Below, one piece after another: positions 38,668-47,567 of a stretch of DNA of 64,000 nucleotides (position 1 is the stretch's first letter; every line of letters begins with the position of its first letter). Made by a program: the position numbers and the translations under genes. Source of the stretch: Aliiroseovarius sp. S1123 (lineage in GTDB: Bacteria > Pseudomonadota > Alphaproteobacteria > Rhodobacterales > Rhodobacteraceae); contig NZ_JALKBE010000007.1 in the NCBI RefSeq assembly GCF_023015885.1, positions 117,794 to 181,793 on the forward strand, written 5' to 3'. The notes below the pieces were generated by a model. It worked only from the letters and a program-made list of their open reading frames with translations, ran no database searches and had not been told where the DNA came from.

Positions 38668-39624
38668 ATGTATTCTGTTGACTTATTGCAAGTTATCTTG
38701 CAGCTTTGCGCAACAGTTTCATCAACCACCGCAAAGATTGCCGAATTGTCCACACCAGTCCGCTCCACACTCACTAAAGCCCTCCAGAATGGCTCCAAGG
38801 CTGACAAGGCGATTGCGAATTATATGCTGAGTGCACTGGAGGAGGTTCCGTTCGAGACCGCTGCCAGTCTCGCAGACAAGGTTGGTGTGAGCGAAGCCAC
38901 GGTCGGACGGTTTTGCCGTTCCAACGGATTTACAAGCTTCAAGGATCTCAAGGAAAACCTGAAAGGCGATCTTGGTGGACATCCCTGGCTGGTCAGTGAC
39001 CGGTTGAACGAGCTACAAAAAAATGCACGTGATGATGAGACACACCTGACCCGCGGCATGGAGTTGGAAATCGCGGCGGTGGTTCGGATCTATGAATATG
39101 CCCGGACGCCTGAATGGCAAGAAGTCGTGAAACGTCTGGCCATGAAACAACATGTCTGCGTGGCGGGGTTTCAGACCGAACGCGGAATCGCCCAATATTT
39201 TGCCAACCAAATGCAGTATCTGCGCGACCGGGTCACTTTGGTTGATCTTGCGGGTGGGAATTTTGCCGAGGCTCTGGCTTCGGATCAGGATGCCTGTCTG
39301 GTGATCTTCGAAGCGCGTCGATACTCGCGAATGGCAAAGGTGCTGGCCCGAGAGGCTCAGGAGGCAGGCATTCCGGTGACCTTGATCACCGATGTTTTCT
39401 GTGACTGGGGACGCGATGTTGCCGATGAGGTCTTTGCCGTTCCTACCCAGTTCAACCAGTTCTGGGATTCTACAGCGCAGATGGCCAGCCTGTGCAATTT
39501 GATCATCAACGGCGTGTTCATGGAATTGGGTCAACCCGTCGAAGACCGCCTGAGCCGGATCGCCAAGCTATACGGACGTTTCACAGGTCATGTGGGCGAT
39601 CCGATTAGTCAAATCGAAAAGTGA
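38668..39624 (+). CDS. MurR/RpiR family transcriptional regulator
   Basis: 318 residues. The N-terminal HTH_6 domain contains KADKAIANYMLSALEEVPFE and LADKVGVSEATVGRFCRSNG. A SIS domain follows in the C-terminal half (CVAGFQTERGIAQYFANQM ... CLVIFEARRYSRM ... VTLITD). Such regulators sense a metabolite through the SIS domain; for amino-acid loci in Rhodobacterales this type is common. The first ~27 residues are not family-like, so the start may be at the TTG near 38746. It is directly upstream of and co-oriented with the ABC transporter genes (31 bp). Confidence 0.88.
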   Translation: MYSVDLLQVILQLCATVSSTTAKIAELSTPVRSTLTKALQNGSKADKAIANYMLSALEEVPFETAASLADKVGVSEATVGRFCRSNGFTSFKDLKENLKGDLGGHPWLVSDRLNELQKNARDDETHLTRGMELEIAAVVRIYEYARTPEWQEVVKRLAMKQHVCVAGFQTERGIAQYFANQMQYLRDRVTLVDLAGGNFAEALASDQDACLVIFEARRYSRMAKVLAREAQEAGIPVTLITDVFCDWGRDVADEVFAVPTQFNQFWDSTAQMASLCNLIINGVFMELGQPVEDRLSRIAKLYGRFTGHVGDPISQIEK

Positions 39625-39655
39625 TGGAACATTGGGAGAAACAGGAGGATACCCC

Positions 39656-40432
39656 ATGACATTGAAGAGCAAGCTTGCCTTCATCGCAACCGCAACCGCG
39701 CTGGTTGCCTCGACCGCAACCGCAGGCAGTCTGCGCCTTGGCACCGAAGGTGCGTACCCACCGTTCAACTATATCGAAGCAGACGGCAAGATTGCCGGTT
39801 TCGACGTTGAGATCGGCCTGGAGCTGTGCAAGCGCATCGGAGAGGAATGTGACCTTGTCGCTCAGGACTGGGATGGGATCATTCCCGGTCTTCTGGCCAA
39901 CAAATATGACTTCATCATCGCTTCGATGTTTATCACCGAAGAGCGCAAGAAACGGGTGGATTTCACCGATCCCTACTATCTGGCCGCCATGACCCATGTC
40001 GTGCCGAAAGGTTCGGACATCACCGAGTTCACCAATGAGGCACTGTCCGGCATGGTGATCGGTGCACAATCCGGCACCACCCAGGCCGATTTCATCGAGG
40101 CAACCTATCCGGATGCCGACATCCGCCTCTATCCGACACAAGATGAAGTGAACCTCGACATGGCCTCGGGTCGTATCGACCTGCAGGTGGGCGACATGCT
40201 GCCGATGCTCGACTGGACCACCAAATCCGACGACGGAAGCTGCTGTGAGTTGGCAGGTGAGCCGATCACCGATCCGGCCTTTGTTGGCGAAGGTGTGGGC
40301 ATTGCCGTGCGTCAGGAGGATGACGAACTGCGCGAAAAGCTGAACGCTGCGCTGGCTGAGATCCGCGCCGACGGCACCTATAAAGCCATCAACGACAAGT
40401 ATTTCGAGATCGACGTCTATACGATGAAGTAA
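39656..40432 (+). CDS. Amino-acid ABC transporter substrate-binding protein (His/Arg/ornithine-like, family 3)
   Basis: 258 residues starting at ATG 39656 (ACAGGAGGATACCCC upstream). Signal peptide MTLKSKLAFIATATALVAST, mature part beginning GSLRLGTEGAYPPFNYIEAD with GFDVEIGLELCKRIG, as in HisJ/ArgT/LAO-binding proteins. DFTDPYYLAAMTHVVPKG and IGAQSGTTQADFIEATYPD are family-3 motifs. It captures an amino acid in the periplasm for the two permeases and ATPase downstream. A pair of adjacent Cys (GSCCELAG) may form the lobe disulfide region. The exact ligand is not predictable. Confidence 0.92.
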   Translation: MTLKSKLAFIATATALVASTATAGSLRLGTEGAYPPFNYIEADGKIAGFDVEIGLELCKRIGEECDLVAQDWDGIIPGLLANKYDFIIASMFITEERKKRVDFTDPYYLAAMTHVVPKGSDITEFTNEALSGMVIGAQSGTTQADFIEATYPDADIRLYPTQDEVNLDMASGRIDLQVGDMLPMLDWTTKSDDGSCCELAGEPITDPAFVGEGVGIAVRQEDDELREKLNAALAEIRADGTYKAINDKYFEIDVYTMK

Positions 40433-40465
40433 CAAAAACGTCCCTCCGGCCTGAAAAGGAAATCC

Positions 40466-41173
40466 ATGTTTGAACTGCTTTCATATGGCGATGCCGGCTG
40501 GGGGGACGAAATCCTGCGCGGGCTGGCGATCACGGTGCAACTGGCGATCGTCACCCTGCCCGTCGGGTTGCTCCTCGGCTTTCTGGCGACTTTCGCCTCC
40601 ATGTCGAAATTTCTGCCGCTGCGCTCATTGGGGTTTGGCTATACCACGATCATGCGAGGCCTACCCGAGATCCTGACCCTCTTTGTGGTCTATAACGGCG
40701 TTGGCCTTCTCATGAATGCGGTGCTGCGCTGGTGGGCACCAGACGCCCCACCCACCGATTTCAGCCCCTTTGCAGCGGGGGTCGTGGCCCTTGGCATGGT
40801 GTTCGGCGCATTTGCGGGCGAAGTGCTGCGTGGCGCGTTCCAGTCGCTCGACAATGGTCAGGTCGAGTCCGGACGGGCCATCGGCATGACGGATCGCCAG
40901 ATCTTCCTGCGTATTCAGTTGCCGCAGCTCTGGCGCTTTGCCTTGCCGGGATTGGGCAATCTCTGGATCAATATGCTCAAAGACACGGCATTGGTGTCGG
41001 TCATTGCGCTGGATGACCTTATGCGCATGACCAAGGTCGCCGTGGGCGTTACCAAACAACCCTTCACCTTCTATCTGCTGGCCTGCCTGATCTACTGGGC
41101 GATGTGCGTTCTGTCGGAATTGGTACTGGCGAAGATGGAACACCGCGCCAACCGCGGCATCCTGAGGGCTTGA
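40466..41173 (+). CDS. Amino-acid ABC transporter permease (HisQ-type)
   Basis: 235 residues with about five membrane helices. GLAITVQLAIVTLPVGLLLG is followed by the His/Glu/Gln/Arg/opine permease start region and MRGLPEILTLFVVYNGVG. The EAA loop is GQVESGRAIGMTDRQIFLRI, which contacts the ATPase. A ribosome site AAAAGGAAATCC precedes the ATG. The stop is 2 bp before the ATG of the partner permease. Confidence 0.93.
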   Translation: MFELLSYGDAGWGDEILRGLAITVQLAIVTLPVGLLLGFLATFASMSKFLPLRSLGFGYTTIMRGLPEILTLFVVYNGVGLLMNAVLRWWAPDAPPTDFSPFAAGVVALGMVFGAFAGEVLRGAFQSLDNGQVESGRAIGMTDRQIFLRIQLPQLWRFALPGLGNLWINMLKDTALVSVIALDDLMRMTKVAVGVTKQPFTFYLLACLIYWAMCVLSELVLAKMEHRANRGILRA

Positions 41174-41175
41174 AA

Positions 41176-41910
41176 ATGAATCCCGTAGAAATCCTCATCC
41201 AATACTGGCCGCGCTTGTTCGACGGCCTGCTGATGACCCTTCAGCTCACCGTTCTGGGCGCGCTGATCGCTGCGCTGGTGTCACCAGGTTTTGCGCTGAT
41301 CCGGGTGCATGCCTCACCCATGGCGCAGGCTCCTCTCCGCCTTTATGTCTCGTTCATGCGGGGTACACCGATCCTCGCCCAGCTCTTTCTGATCTTCTAC
41401 GGATCGGGGCAGTTCCGGCCCTTCCTTCAGGATTGGGGGCTATGGAGTTTTTTCCGCGATCCGTTCAACTGCGCCCTTCTGGCCTTCGCCCTCAACTCCA
41501 CCGCCTATCAGACCGAGATCCTTCGCGGGGGTATCATGGGGGTCCCGCGGGGTGAGATCGAAGCCGCAAAGGCGATCGGCATGAGCCGGATCAAATCCCT
41601 CTACCGGGTTGTGTTCCCACATGCCTACCGCATCGCATGGCCCGCACTCGGCAACGAGGTGATCCTTTTGATGAAGGCCAGCGCATTGGCCAGCGTGGTC
41701 ACCGTCTTTGACGTGATGGGTCGAACGCGGCAGGTCTTTTCCAAGACTTTCGACTTCTCCGTCTATCTTTGGGCGGCGCTGATCTATCTCTGCATCACCG
41801 CGATCTTTGTCCTGCTCTGGCGGCAAGCCGAACGCCGCCTCAGCCGCCATATCTACGCCCCGTACAAGGCCCAAAGCACCGCCCAATCCCTAAAGGAGAC
41901 CCGTGCATGA
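41176..41910 (+). CDS. Amino-acid ABC transporter permease (HisM-type)
   Basis: 244 residues, about five helices. RLFDGLLMTLQLTVLGALIA and YVSFMRGTPILAQLFLIFYG are typical; the EAA loop is GEIEAAKAIGMSRIKSLYRV. It pairs with the upstream permease. Start ATG 41176 is two bases past the preceding stop. It overlaps the ATPase gene by 4 bp (ATGA). Confidence 0.93.
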   Translation: MNPVEILIQYWPRLFDGLLMTLQLTVLGALIAALVSPGFALIRVHASPMAQAPLRLYVSFMRGTPILAQLFLIFYGSGQFRPFLQDWGLWSFFRDPFNCALLAFALNSTAYQTEILRGGIMGVPRGEIEAAKAIGMSRIKSLYRVVFPHAYRIAWPALGNEVILLMKASALASVVTVFDVMGRTRQVFSKTFDFSVYLWAALIYLCITAIFVLLWRQAERRLSRHIYAPYKAQSTAQSLKETRA

Positions 41911-42665
41911 CACAGCCGGACATCATTCTGAAAGCCGAAGACATCCACAAATCCTTCGGCCATGTCGAAGTGTTGAAAGGCATTTCGCTCGAAGCGAAAA
42001 ACCATGACGTGATTTCGATCCTGGGATCGTCCGGCTCGGGTAAATCGACCTTTCTACGCTGCCTGAACTTTCTCGAAACCCCTACCTCGGGCAAGGTGAC
42101 CGTTCACGGCGAAGAGATCCTGGTGAAAAACGGCAAGCCGCAGAATGTACGGCATATCGAAGAGATCCGTGCCCGGCTGGGTATGGTGTTCCAGCAGTTC
42201 AACCTCTGGACCCACCGCACCGTTCTGGAAAACGTGATGGAAGGCCCGATCCAGGTCAAACGCGAAAGCAAGGCAGAGGCGCGCGACCGCGCCGAGGCTC
42301 TGCTCAATCGCGTCGGGCTTGCGGAGCGGATGCAGATGTATCCCTCACAGCTTTCCGGTGGCCAGCAGCAGCGCGTGGCCATTGCCCGGGCGCTGGCGAT
42401 GGAGCCGGACGCGATCCTCTTTGACGAACCCACATCGGCACTTGACCCCGAACTGGTGGGAGAGGTGTTGAAGGTGATGCAGGATCTTGCCGCCGAGGGT
42501 CGCACGATGATTGTCGTCACCCACGAGATGGGTTTTGCCCGCGAGGTCTCGTCCGAAGTTGTTTTCCTGCATGAAGGCCGTGTTGCCGAACAGGGACCGC
42601 CGGACGAGATGTTCACCAATCCGAAAACAGACGAATTCCGCCGCTTCATTGCCAAGGTGATGTGA
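41907..42665 (+). CDS. Amino-acid ABC transporter ATP-binding protein
   Basis: 252 residues: Walker A SILGSSGSGKSTFLRCLN (about residue 38), Q-loop MVFQQFNLW, signature LSGGQQQRVAIARAL, Walker B AILFDEPTSALDPE, and the H-loop VVTHEMGF. Most like HisP/GlnQ-type polar amino-acid importers. Translationally coupled to the permease gene upstream (ATGA overlap) and followed after 27 bp by the racemase gene in the same operon. Confidence 0.95.
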   Translation: MTQPDIILKAEDIHKSFGHVEVLKGISLEAKNHDVISILGSSGSGKSTFLRCLNFLETPTSGKVTVHGEEILVKNGKPQNVRHIEEIRARLGMVFQQFNLWTHRTVLENVMEGPIQVKRESKAEARDRAEALLNRVGLAERMQMYPSQLSGGQQQRVAIARALAMEPDAILFDEPTSALDPELVGEVLKVMQDLAAEGRTMIVVTHEMGFAREVSSEVVFLHEGRVAEQGPPDEMFTNPKTDEFRRFIAKVM

Positions 42666-42692
42666 GCTTTGCCCTCAATCAGGTTCTCTGAA

Positions 42693-43844
42693 ATGCCCAA
42701 TGACTTGAATATGACCACCGGGTTTCTGCACCCCGGCATCCGCATCGAAAGCGCCGAGTTGCGCATAGTCAGCCTTCCGCTGCTGACCCCTTTCGTGATT
42801 TCAACCGGCACCATGACCGCAAAAACCTTTCCGCTGCTTGTGCTCAAGGGCGAAGGGATAGAAGGCGTGGCCGAGGCGGTGATGGATCCCACCCCTGACT
42901 ATCTGGAGGAAACTATTCCCGGTGCCATGGCGTTTTTACGCGACGTGCTCCTGCCCCAGATCGTAGGAAAGCGCTTTGACTCACCCTACGAGCTCCAACC
43001 CCTCCTGTCGCCCTGGCGCGGCAACCGCATGGCTAAAGCGGTGGTCGAGATGGCGTTCTGGGATCTCTGGTCCAAGAGCCTCGGCATTCCGCTGAAAGCC
43101 GCGCTCGGTGGCGCCGGGAACCATGTGGATGTGGGGGTGAGCCTTGGCATCGCTCCGATCGACACTACGCTGGAACGGGTCGCCGATGCGCTGGCACAGG
43201 GCTACAAGCGCACCAAGCTGAAAATCGCACAGGGCCATGACGTCAAGATCGTCGAGGCTGTTCGCTCTCAGTTCCCCGACATCAAGCTGACGGTGGACGC
43301 CAACACAGATTACGGATTGGCTGATCTCCCAGTGTTGCAGGCGCTGGATGAGTTTGATCTCGACTATATCGAGCAGCCTCTGGCCTTTGATGACATTCAC
43401 GATCATGCCAAGGTGCAGGCGGCGCTGAAAACCGCAATCTGCCTTGACGAGAGCATCCGCAGTGCCATTGACGCACGCAAGGCGCTGGAGATCGGCGCGG
43501 CCCGGGTCATCAACATCAAGGTCGGCCGTGTCGGCGGCTTTGCAGCGGCCCGCGCCATCCACGACACCAGCGCCGCCTTTGATGCACCGGTCTGGTGTGG
43601 CGGCATGCTGGAAAGCGGCATCGGGAGAGCACACAACATCCACTTGGCAACGCTCGCCAACTTCACCAAACCCGGCGACACATCCAGCGCCAGCCGCTAT
43701 TTCGAAAGGGACATCATCAATGAAGCACTCGAAGCATCAAATGGCGAAATGCCCGTCCCCGCAAACGGGCCGGGCATCGGGGTAACGCTGGATCATGATT
43801 ACCTCGCCTCTGTCATCGATCATCATGAGGAAATCAGAGCATGA
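42693..43844 (+). CDS. N-acylamino-acid (N-succinylamino-acid) racemase, enolase superfamily (MenC type 2/NSAR-OSBS)
   Basis: 383 residues from ATG 42693. The MLE-subgroup active site is complete: acid/base Lys in KRTKLKIAQG, metal ligands in LTVDANTDYG, DYIEQPLAF and ICLDESIRS, and the opposite Lys in VINIKVGRVGG, followed by WCGGMLESGIGRAHN, which is characteristic of the OSBS/NSAR group over other MLE members. It interconverts N-succinyl-D- and N-succinyl-L-amino acids. There are no menaquinone genes near, so OSBS activity is unlikely to be the role. It lies between an amino-acid importer and a GNAT with which it overlaps by 4 bp. Confidence 0.85.
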   Translation: MPNDLNMTTGFLHPGIRIESAELRIVSLPLLTPFVISTGTMTAKTFPLLVLKGEGIEGVAEAVMDPTPDYLEETIPGAMAFLRDVLLPQIVGKRFDSPYELQPLLSPWRGNRMAKAVVEMAFWDLWSKSLGIPLKAALGGAGNHVDVGVSLGIAPIDTTLERVADALAQGYKRTKLKIAQGHDVKIVEAVRSQFPDIKLTVDANTDYGLADLPVLQALDEFDLDYIEQPLAFDDIHDHAKVQAALKTAICLDESIRSAIDARKALEIGAARVINIKVGRVGGFAAARAIHDTSAAFDAPVWCGGMLESGIGRAHNIHLATLANFTKPGDTSSASRYFERDIINEALEASNGEMPVPANGPGIGVTLDHDYLASVIDHHEEIRA

Positions 43845-44572
43845 ACATTCGGAACACGGGGCTGGTGCTACGCGAACTGAACGGTGTGGCGGAACTCAAG
43901 AATGCAGAGTTGTTCCAGAAAGAGATCTGGGGCAAGGATGATCCCCCCGACAATTCTGACATCTTGTTGGCAATCCAGCATGAAGGCGGCCTTGTGGCGG
44001 GAGCGTTCATTGATGACCGGATGCTTGGTTTCCTGTTCGGTTTCCCCACCAGCCAATGCCATGTCCAGCATTCGCACCGGCTGGCCGTCCATCCAGACAG
44101 CCGTGGCATGGGCTTGGGAGTGAAACTGAAATGGTATCAGAGAAACTGGTGTCTGGATCGCGGTATTACCCATGTACGCTGGACTTACGACCCATTGCGC
44201 CGAATCAATGCGGGGCTGAACGTCTCCCGTCTTGGCGGAACCGCAAACACCTATCACATGGATTATTATGGTCAGATGGTGGGTATCAATGCCGGAGTCC
44301 CATCAGATCGTCTGGTCATTGACTGGGATCTAAACTCTCCGCATGTGGAAGCTCTGGCAACGAGAATGGATTTGCCTCAATCCCTTCTGAGGGACGAGTC
44401 CCTTACAGTTGAAATTCCTCGGGATCTGGATGAGCTTCTTGCCTCTAATCTGGACTTGGCCATCTCCGAACGGCTCCGTGTGCGGGAAGAACTGACCTCG
44501 GCATTTGCCGAGGGCTACCGGATTTCCGGCTTCGATGCCGAGACCTGCTGTTACCTCTTGTCCAAATCCTGA
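43841..44572 (+). CDS. GNAT family acyltransferase (COG3375-type), probable D-amino-acid N-succinyltransferase
   Basis: 243 residues. LAVHPDSRGMGLGVKLKWYQ is the acyl-CoA-binding motif A (RGxGxG variant). HVRWTYDPLRRINAGLNVSR, then LGGTANTYHMDYYGQMVG, then PSDRLVIDW is the conserved core of the COG3375 group. In Geobacillus kaustophilus a protein of this type succinylates D-amino acids beside NSAR and an L-desuccinylase. The 4-bp overlap with the racemase gene here supports the same role. The reaction is inferred; it was not tested. IS remnants begin about 80 bp after its stop. Confidence 0.83.
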   Translation: MNIRNTGLVLRELNGVAELKNAELFQKEIWGKDDPPDNSDILLAIQHEGGLVAGAFIDDRMLGFLFGFPTSQCHVQHSHRLAVHPDSRGMGLGVKLKWYQRNWCLDRGITHVRWTYDPLRRINAGLNVSRLGGTANTYHMDYYGQMVGINAGVPSDRLVIDWDLNSPHVEALATRMDLPQSLLRDESLTVEIPRDLDELLASNLDLAISERLRVREELTSAFAEGYRISGFDAETCCYLLSKS

Positions 44573-44651
44573 GGAGCAGCGCATTTCGCCCCAAGATAAG
44601 AATTCAGGTGCTACATTCGATGCTACACATTCTGCCTACCTCTTGAAACGG

Positions 44652-44755
44652 TAGTGTCATGTGTGGACGGCTCCGTGTGCGCAAGGGTTAATTCAAGCTG
44701 ATGGCGATCGTTTCGGGGAGCGGTCATGTTTCCGGCCTTTGAGCGCGACACAAGT
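44652..44755 (+). mobile_element. Remnant of an IS1111-type element end
   Basis: The stretch GTGTCATGTGTGGACGGCTC and about 90 bp after it match the non-coding left end of the complete element at 46271-46375, with scattered mismatches. No transposase is attached, so this is a fossil end. Confidence 0.75.
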
Positions 44756-44805
44756 GGCCTGAGGCGATCTGGGCTGAGTGGTAGGTTGAAAAAGGGGGGC
44801 GTGAT

Positions 44806-44961
44806 CGCCTGATTGGCCGAACGAAGGGCGGCATGAACTCGAAGTTGCATGCCGTCACGGATGCCCTGGATCGCCCTTTGCGGATGGTCCTGACGGCAAG
44901 TCAGCACAGTGACTATATCGGCGCACGGGCGGCGTTGAATGAAATGCCGCAATCCTCAAAG
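44806..44961 (+). pseudogene. IS5-family (IS427-like) transposase fragment
   Basis: The frame reads RLIGRTKGGMNSKLHAVTDA, then LDRPLRMVLTASQHSDYIGA and [12 protein letters not shown], which is the catalytic-core start of IS427-group IS5 transposases (KGGLNTKLHAVxDA). No start or complete C-terminus remains. Nested against the IS1111 remnant, it shows repeated IS activity between the GNAT and dapE genes. Confidence 0.8.
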
Positions 44962-45044
44962 GTGACACATATTCCCCACAGCCTCCCTCGCTCGGTTTTT
45001 ATTTTCTGCTTAACCCTGTAAGGGATGAGAAAAAGGAGAGCACC

Positions 45045-46205
45045 ATGTCCAAAGTCAGCATAATCGGGACCGATCCCGTCCTTCTGACCCAACGCCTGAT
45101 CCAATGCCCGTCCGTGACGCCGGAAGAAGGGGGGGCGCTGGTGCTGCTGGAAAAGATGTTATCGGAAGCCGGGTTTGCCTGCACGCGCATCAATCGCGGT
45201 GACACGTCAAACCTGTTTGCCCGCTGGGGATCAAAAAGTGCCCGCACGCTAGGCTTCAACGGGCACACCGATGTGGTGCCGGTTGGCGATGAAAAAGCGT
45301 GGACGGTGGATCCCTTTGGCGGCGAGATCAAGGATGGGTTACTCTGGGGGCGGGGCGCAACGGACATGAAATCTGGCGTGGCCGCCTGGGTCGCAGCAGC
45401 GATTGATTACGTAGCTGAGGCCCCCGAAGATGCGTCACTGGTGATCACGATTACAGGCGACGAAGAAGGGGACGCCACTGACGGCACCGTGGCAATCCTC
45501 GACTGGATGGATGCGCAGGGGGAAACCATGACGGATTGCATCGTCGGTGAACCCACCTGCCCAAACGAGATGGGCGAGATGATAAAAATTGGGCGGCGTG
45601 GTTCGATGACTGCCTATTTCACCGCCAGTGGTATTCAGGGCCATTCGGCCTATCCGCATCGCGCCAAAAACCCGGTGCCCGCGCTGGCGCGGCTGGTGGC
45701 GGATCTGGATGCGTATGTGCTGGATGAGGGTACCGATCATTTTGATGCATCGACACTGGCAGTGACCACAATGGATGTGGGCAATCCGGCGACCAATGTC
45801 ATTCCGGCGGAAGCGCGTGCGACAGTGAACATCCGCTTCAATGATGCACATACATCAGAAGACCTGACCCGCTGGCTGCGCTCGGAGGTGGATCGAGTGG
45901 CGGCGGCAACGGGGATCGAAGTTGATATACGAGTGGAGGCATCAGGCGAGAGCTTTGTCACCCCTCCCGGCGCGCTATCCGATCTGGTGGCGACATCGGT
46001 CGCAGCTGAAACCGGCCGCACCCCTGAACTGTCAACATCTGGTGGGACGTCGGATGCTCGGTTTGTTAAAAGCCATTGCCCGGTGGTGGAATTTGGGCTT
46101 GTCGGCAAAACGATGCATCAGGTTGATGAGCGCATAAATGTCGATCAGATTTGCCAGCTCAAGGCGATTTATACGCGGGTGATGCGGGATTATTTTGCCA
46201 GTTAA
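45045..46205 (+). CDS. dapE: M20 family succinyl-diaminopimelate desuccinylase (DapE) or paralogue
   Basis: 386 residues. [20 protein letters not shown], metal-binding [13 protein letters not shown] (His), [15 protein letters not shown] (bridging Asp), and [18 protein letters not shown] (catalytic Glu pair), then [20 protein letters not shown], match DapE. It hydrolyses N-succinyl-L,L-diaminopimelate in lysine and peptidoglycan synthesis. On this island it may instead (or also) remove succinyl from N-succinyl-L-amino acids, closing the racemase pathway. GGAGAGCACC precedes the ATG. Whether another dapE exists in the genome decides between these. Confidence 0.85.
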   Translation: MSKVSIIGTDPVLLTQRLIQCPSVTPEEGGALVLLEKMLSEAGFACTRINRGDTSNLFARWGSKSARTLGFNGHTDVVPVGDEKAWTVDPFGGEIKDGLLWGRGATDMKSGVAAWVAAAIDYVAEAPEDASLVITITGDEEGDATDGTVAILDWMDAQGETMTDCIVGEPTCPNEMGEMIKIGRRGSMTAYFTASGIQGHSAYPHRAKNPVPALARLVADLDAYVLDEGTDHFDASTLAVTTMDVGNPATNVIPAEARATVNIRFNDAHTSEDLTRWLRSEVDRVAAATGIEVDIRVEASGESFVTPPGALSDLVATSVAAETGRTPELSTSGGTSDARFVKSHCPVVEFGLVGKTMHQVDERINVDQICQLKAIYTRVMRDYFAS

Positions 46206-46291
46206 CGGGCACCCGCGCGGGTCCTGTCAGATTTAAATGCGCGTCTACTATACCAGAGCGGAATTGGGCAGTGTCATGTGTGGACGGCTCC

Positions 46292-46544
46292 TGTTTTGCA
46301 AGGATTGATTTGAGCTGACTTTGATTATTTTGGGTTGCGGTCATGTGTCCGGCCTTTGTGTGCGGTGCAATTGACCGCTGGCCCTGATGAAGTCCGCTTG
46401 CCGGGTCCTGATCAGAAGAACGGGCTTTGACGCCCAGACAATGCCTCGGGGTGTCCCGGCAGCGGTTCCATTCGATCATCATCATTCATATCTGCCCTTG
46501 CATCTCATCGCGGTGAGACCGCGTAGACGTGTTCTTTCCTTCTT
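46292..46544 (-). ncRNA. Candidate bridge RNA (seekRNA) in the non-coding end of the IS1111 element
   Basis: IS110-family elements encode a structured guide RNA in one non-coding end: upstream of the transposase in IS110 and downstream in IS1111. Here the downstream end is 253 bp with no gene and is partly conserved in the remnant at 44652-44755. The RNA itself is predicted by position and conservation only; no fold was computed. Confidence 0.5.
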
Positions 46545-47567
46545 TCAGTTGACCGATGGGGCGTTGTAGCTTTCTTTCTTTGCAAGCAGCGCCCATGCAG
46601 TGCGGGCGGTTTTATTGGCGATGGCTACTGTGACGAGCCGGGTTGGCTTACGCTCTAAGAGAGATCTGACCCAGACGCCCGTTCGGGTGTCGATGGTGGC
46701 AGCGCGCCGGGTCACTGAGGTGGCGCCGACGACAAGCAGTCGCCTCAAATACCCGTTGCCCATCTTTGATATCCGTCCCAGCCGATCCTTGCCACCTGAG
46801 GAGTTCTGCCGAGGTACCAACCCTAACCAGGCCGCGAACTGCCGCCCGGACTTGAAGACCGACGGGTCCGGCACGCTGGCCGCGAGCGCTGTGGCGGTGA
46901 TGAAACCCACGCCCGGAATTGTCTCGAGACACTGACTGGCGTGGGTTTGCCGGTGCCAGACCAACAGCTTGCGTTCGATTTTGCGGATCTCATCTGCCAG
47001 GTTCTCGAGTTGCTTCCCTAGGGCCAAGAGTGCAAATCGGGCAAAGTCTGGCAACTCGGTATGGTCTCCATTATGCAGGCGCATGACAAGGTCGATCACT
47101 TTGCGTGGTCCCTGTGGGGCAACGATCCCAAATTCAGCCATGTGGGCTCGGATCGCATTCAGGATCATCGTGCGTTGCCGCATCAGCAAGTCGCGTGACC
47201 GATGAAGCACCAGCACGCTTTGCTGTTCCTCAGTCTTGATAGGAACAAATCGCATGCTCGGTCGAGTGACCGCCTCACAGATTGCCTCTGCATCAGCTGC
47301 ATCGTTTTTCTGCCGCTTCACATATGGCTTCACGTAAGAAGGCGGGATTAGGCGAACGTCATGGCCCAATGCTGCGATCTGGCGTGCCCAGAAGTGTGAT
47401 GTTGCGCAGGCCTCCATGCCAATCAGGCAGGGATCCAGTTTCGACAGGAAGGTCAGAACCGCCCCTCTGCGCAATTTCTTTTGCAGGACAATCCTGCCTC
47501 GTTCATCAACGCCGTGAAGTTGCAAGACGGACTTGGCTAAATCGATCCCCAGTGTTGTAATCTCCAT
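46545..47567 (-). CDS. IS110/IS1111 family transposase (DEDD)
   Basis: 340 residues from ATG 47567. The N-terminal RuvC-like DEDD domain shows TTLGIDLAKSVLQLHGVDER, IGMEACATSHFWAR and KNDAADAEAICEAV. The C-terminal Tnp_20 domain has IPGVGFITATALAASVPDPS and GLVPRQNSSGGKDRLGRISK, with the Ser of the nucleophile motif in the GNGYLRRLLVVGATS area. All motifs are present and the frame is intact, so it may be active. Confidence 0.93.
   Translation of the reverse strand: MEITTLGIDLAKSVLQLHGVDERGRIVLQKKLRRGAVLTFLSKLDPCLIGMEACATSHFWARQIAALGHDVRLIPPSYVKPYVKRQKNDAADAEAICEAVTRPSMRFVPIKTEEQQSVLVLHRSRDLLMRQRTMILNAIRAHMAEFGIVAPQGPRKVIDLVMRLHNGDHTELPDFARFALLALGKQLENLADEIRKIERKLLVWHRQTHASQCLETIPGVGFITATALAASVPDPSVFKSGRQFAAWLGLVPRQNSSGGKDRLGRISKMGNGYLRRLLVVGATSVTRRAATIDTRTGVWVRSLLERKPTRLVTVAIANKTARTAWALLAKKESYNAPSVN

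Noticed and set aside
38313..38807. Reverse-strand open frames ending with EDGGVDGDKFLQTSHSSKA
   Set aside because: They overlap the RpiR gene or lack ribosome sites; the motif seems to be the complement of an IS-like sequence, but no element could be identified.
42693..43844. o-Succinylbenzoate synthase (menaquinone) or dipeptide epimerase for the enolase-superfamily gene
   Set aside because: No menaquinone or murein-recycling genes nearby, and the overlap with a COG3375 GNAT fits N-succinylamino-acid racemase better; activity is still unproven.
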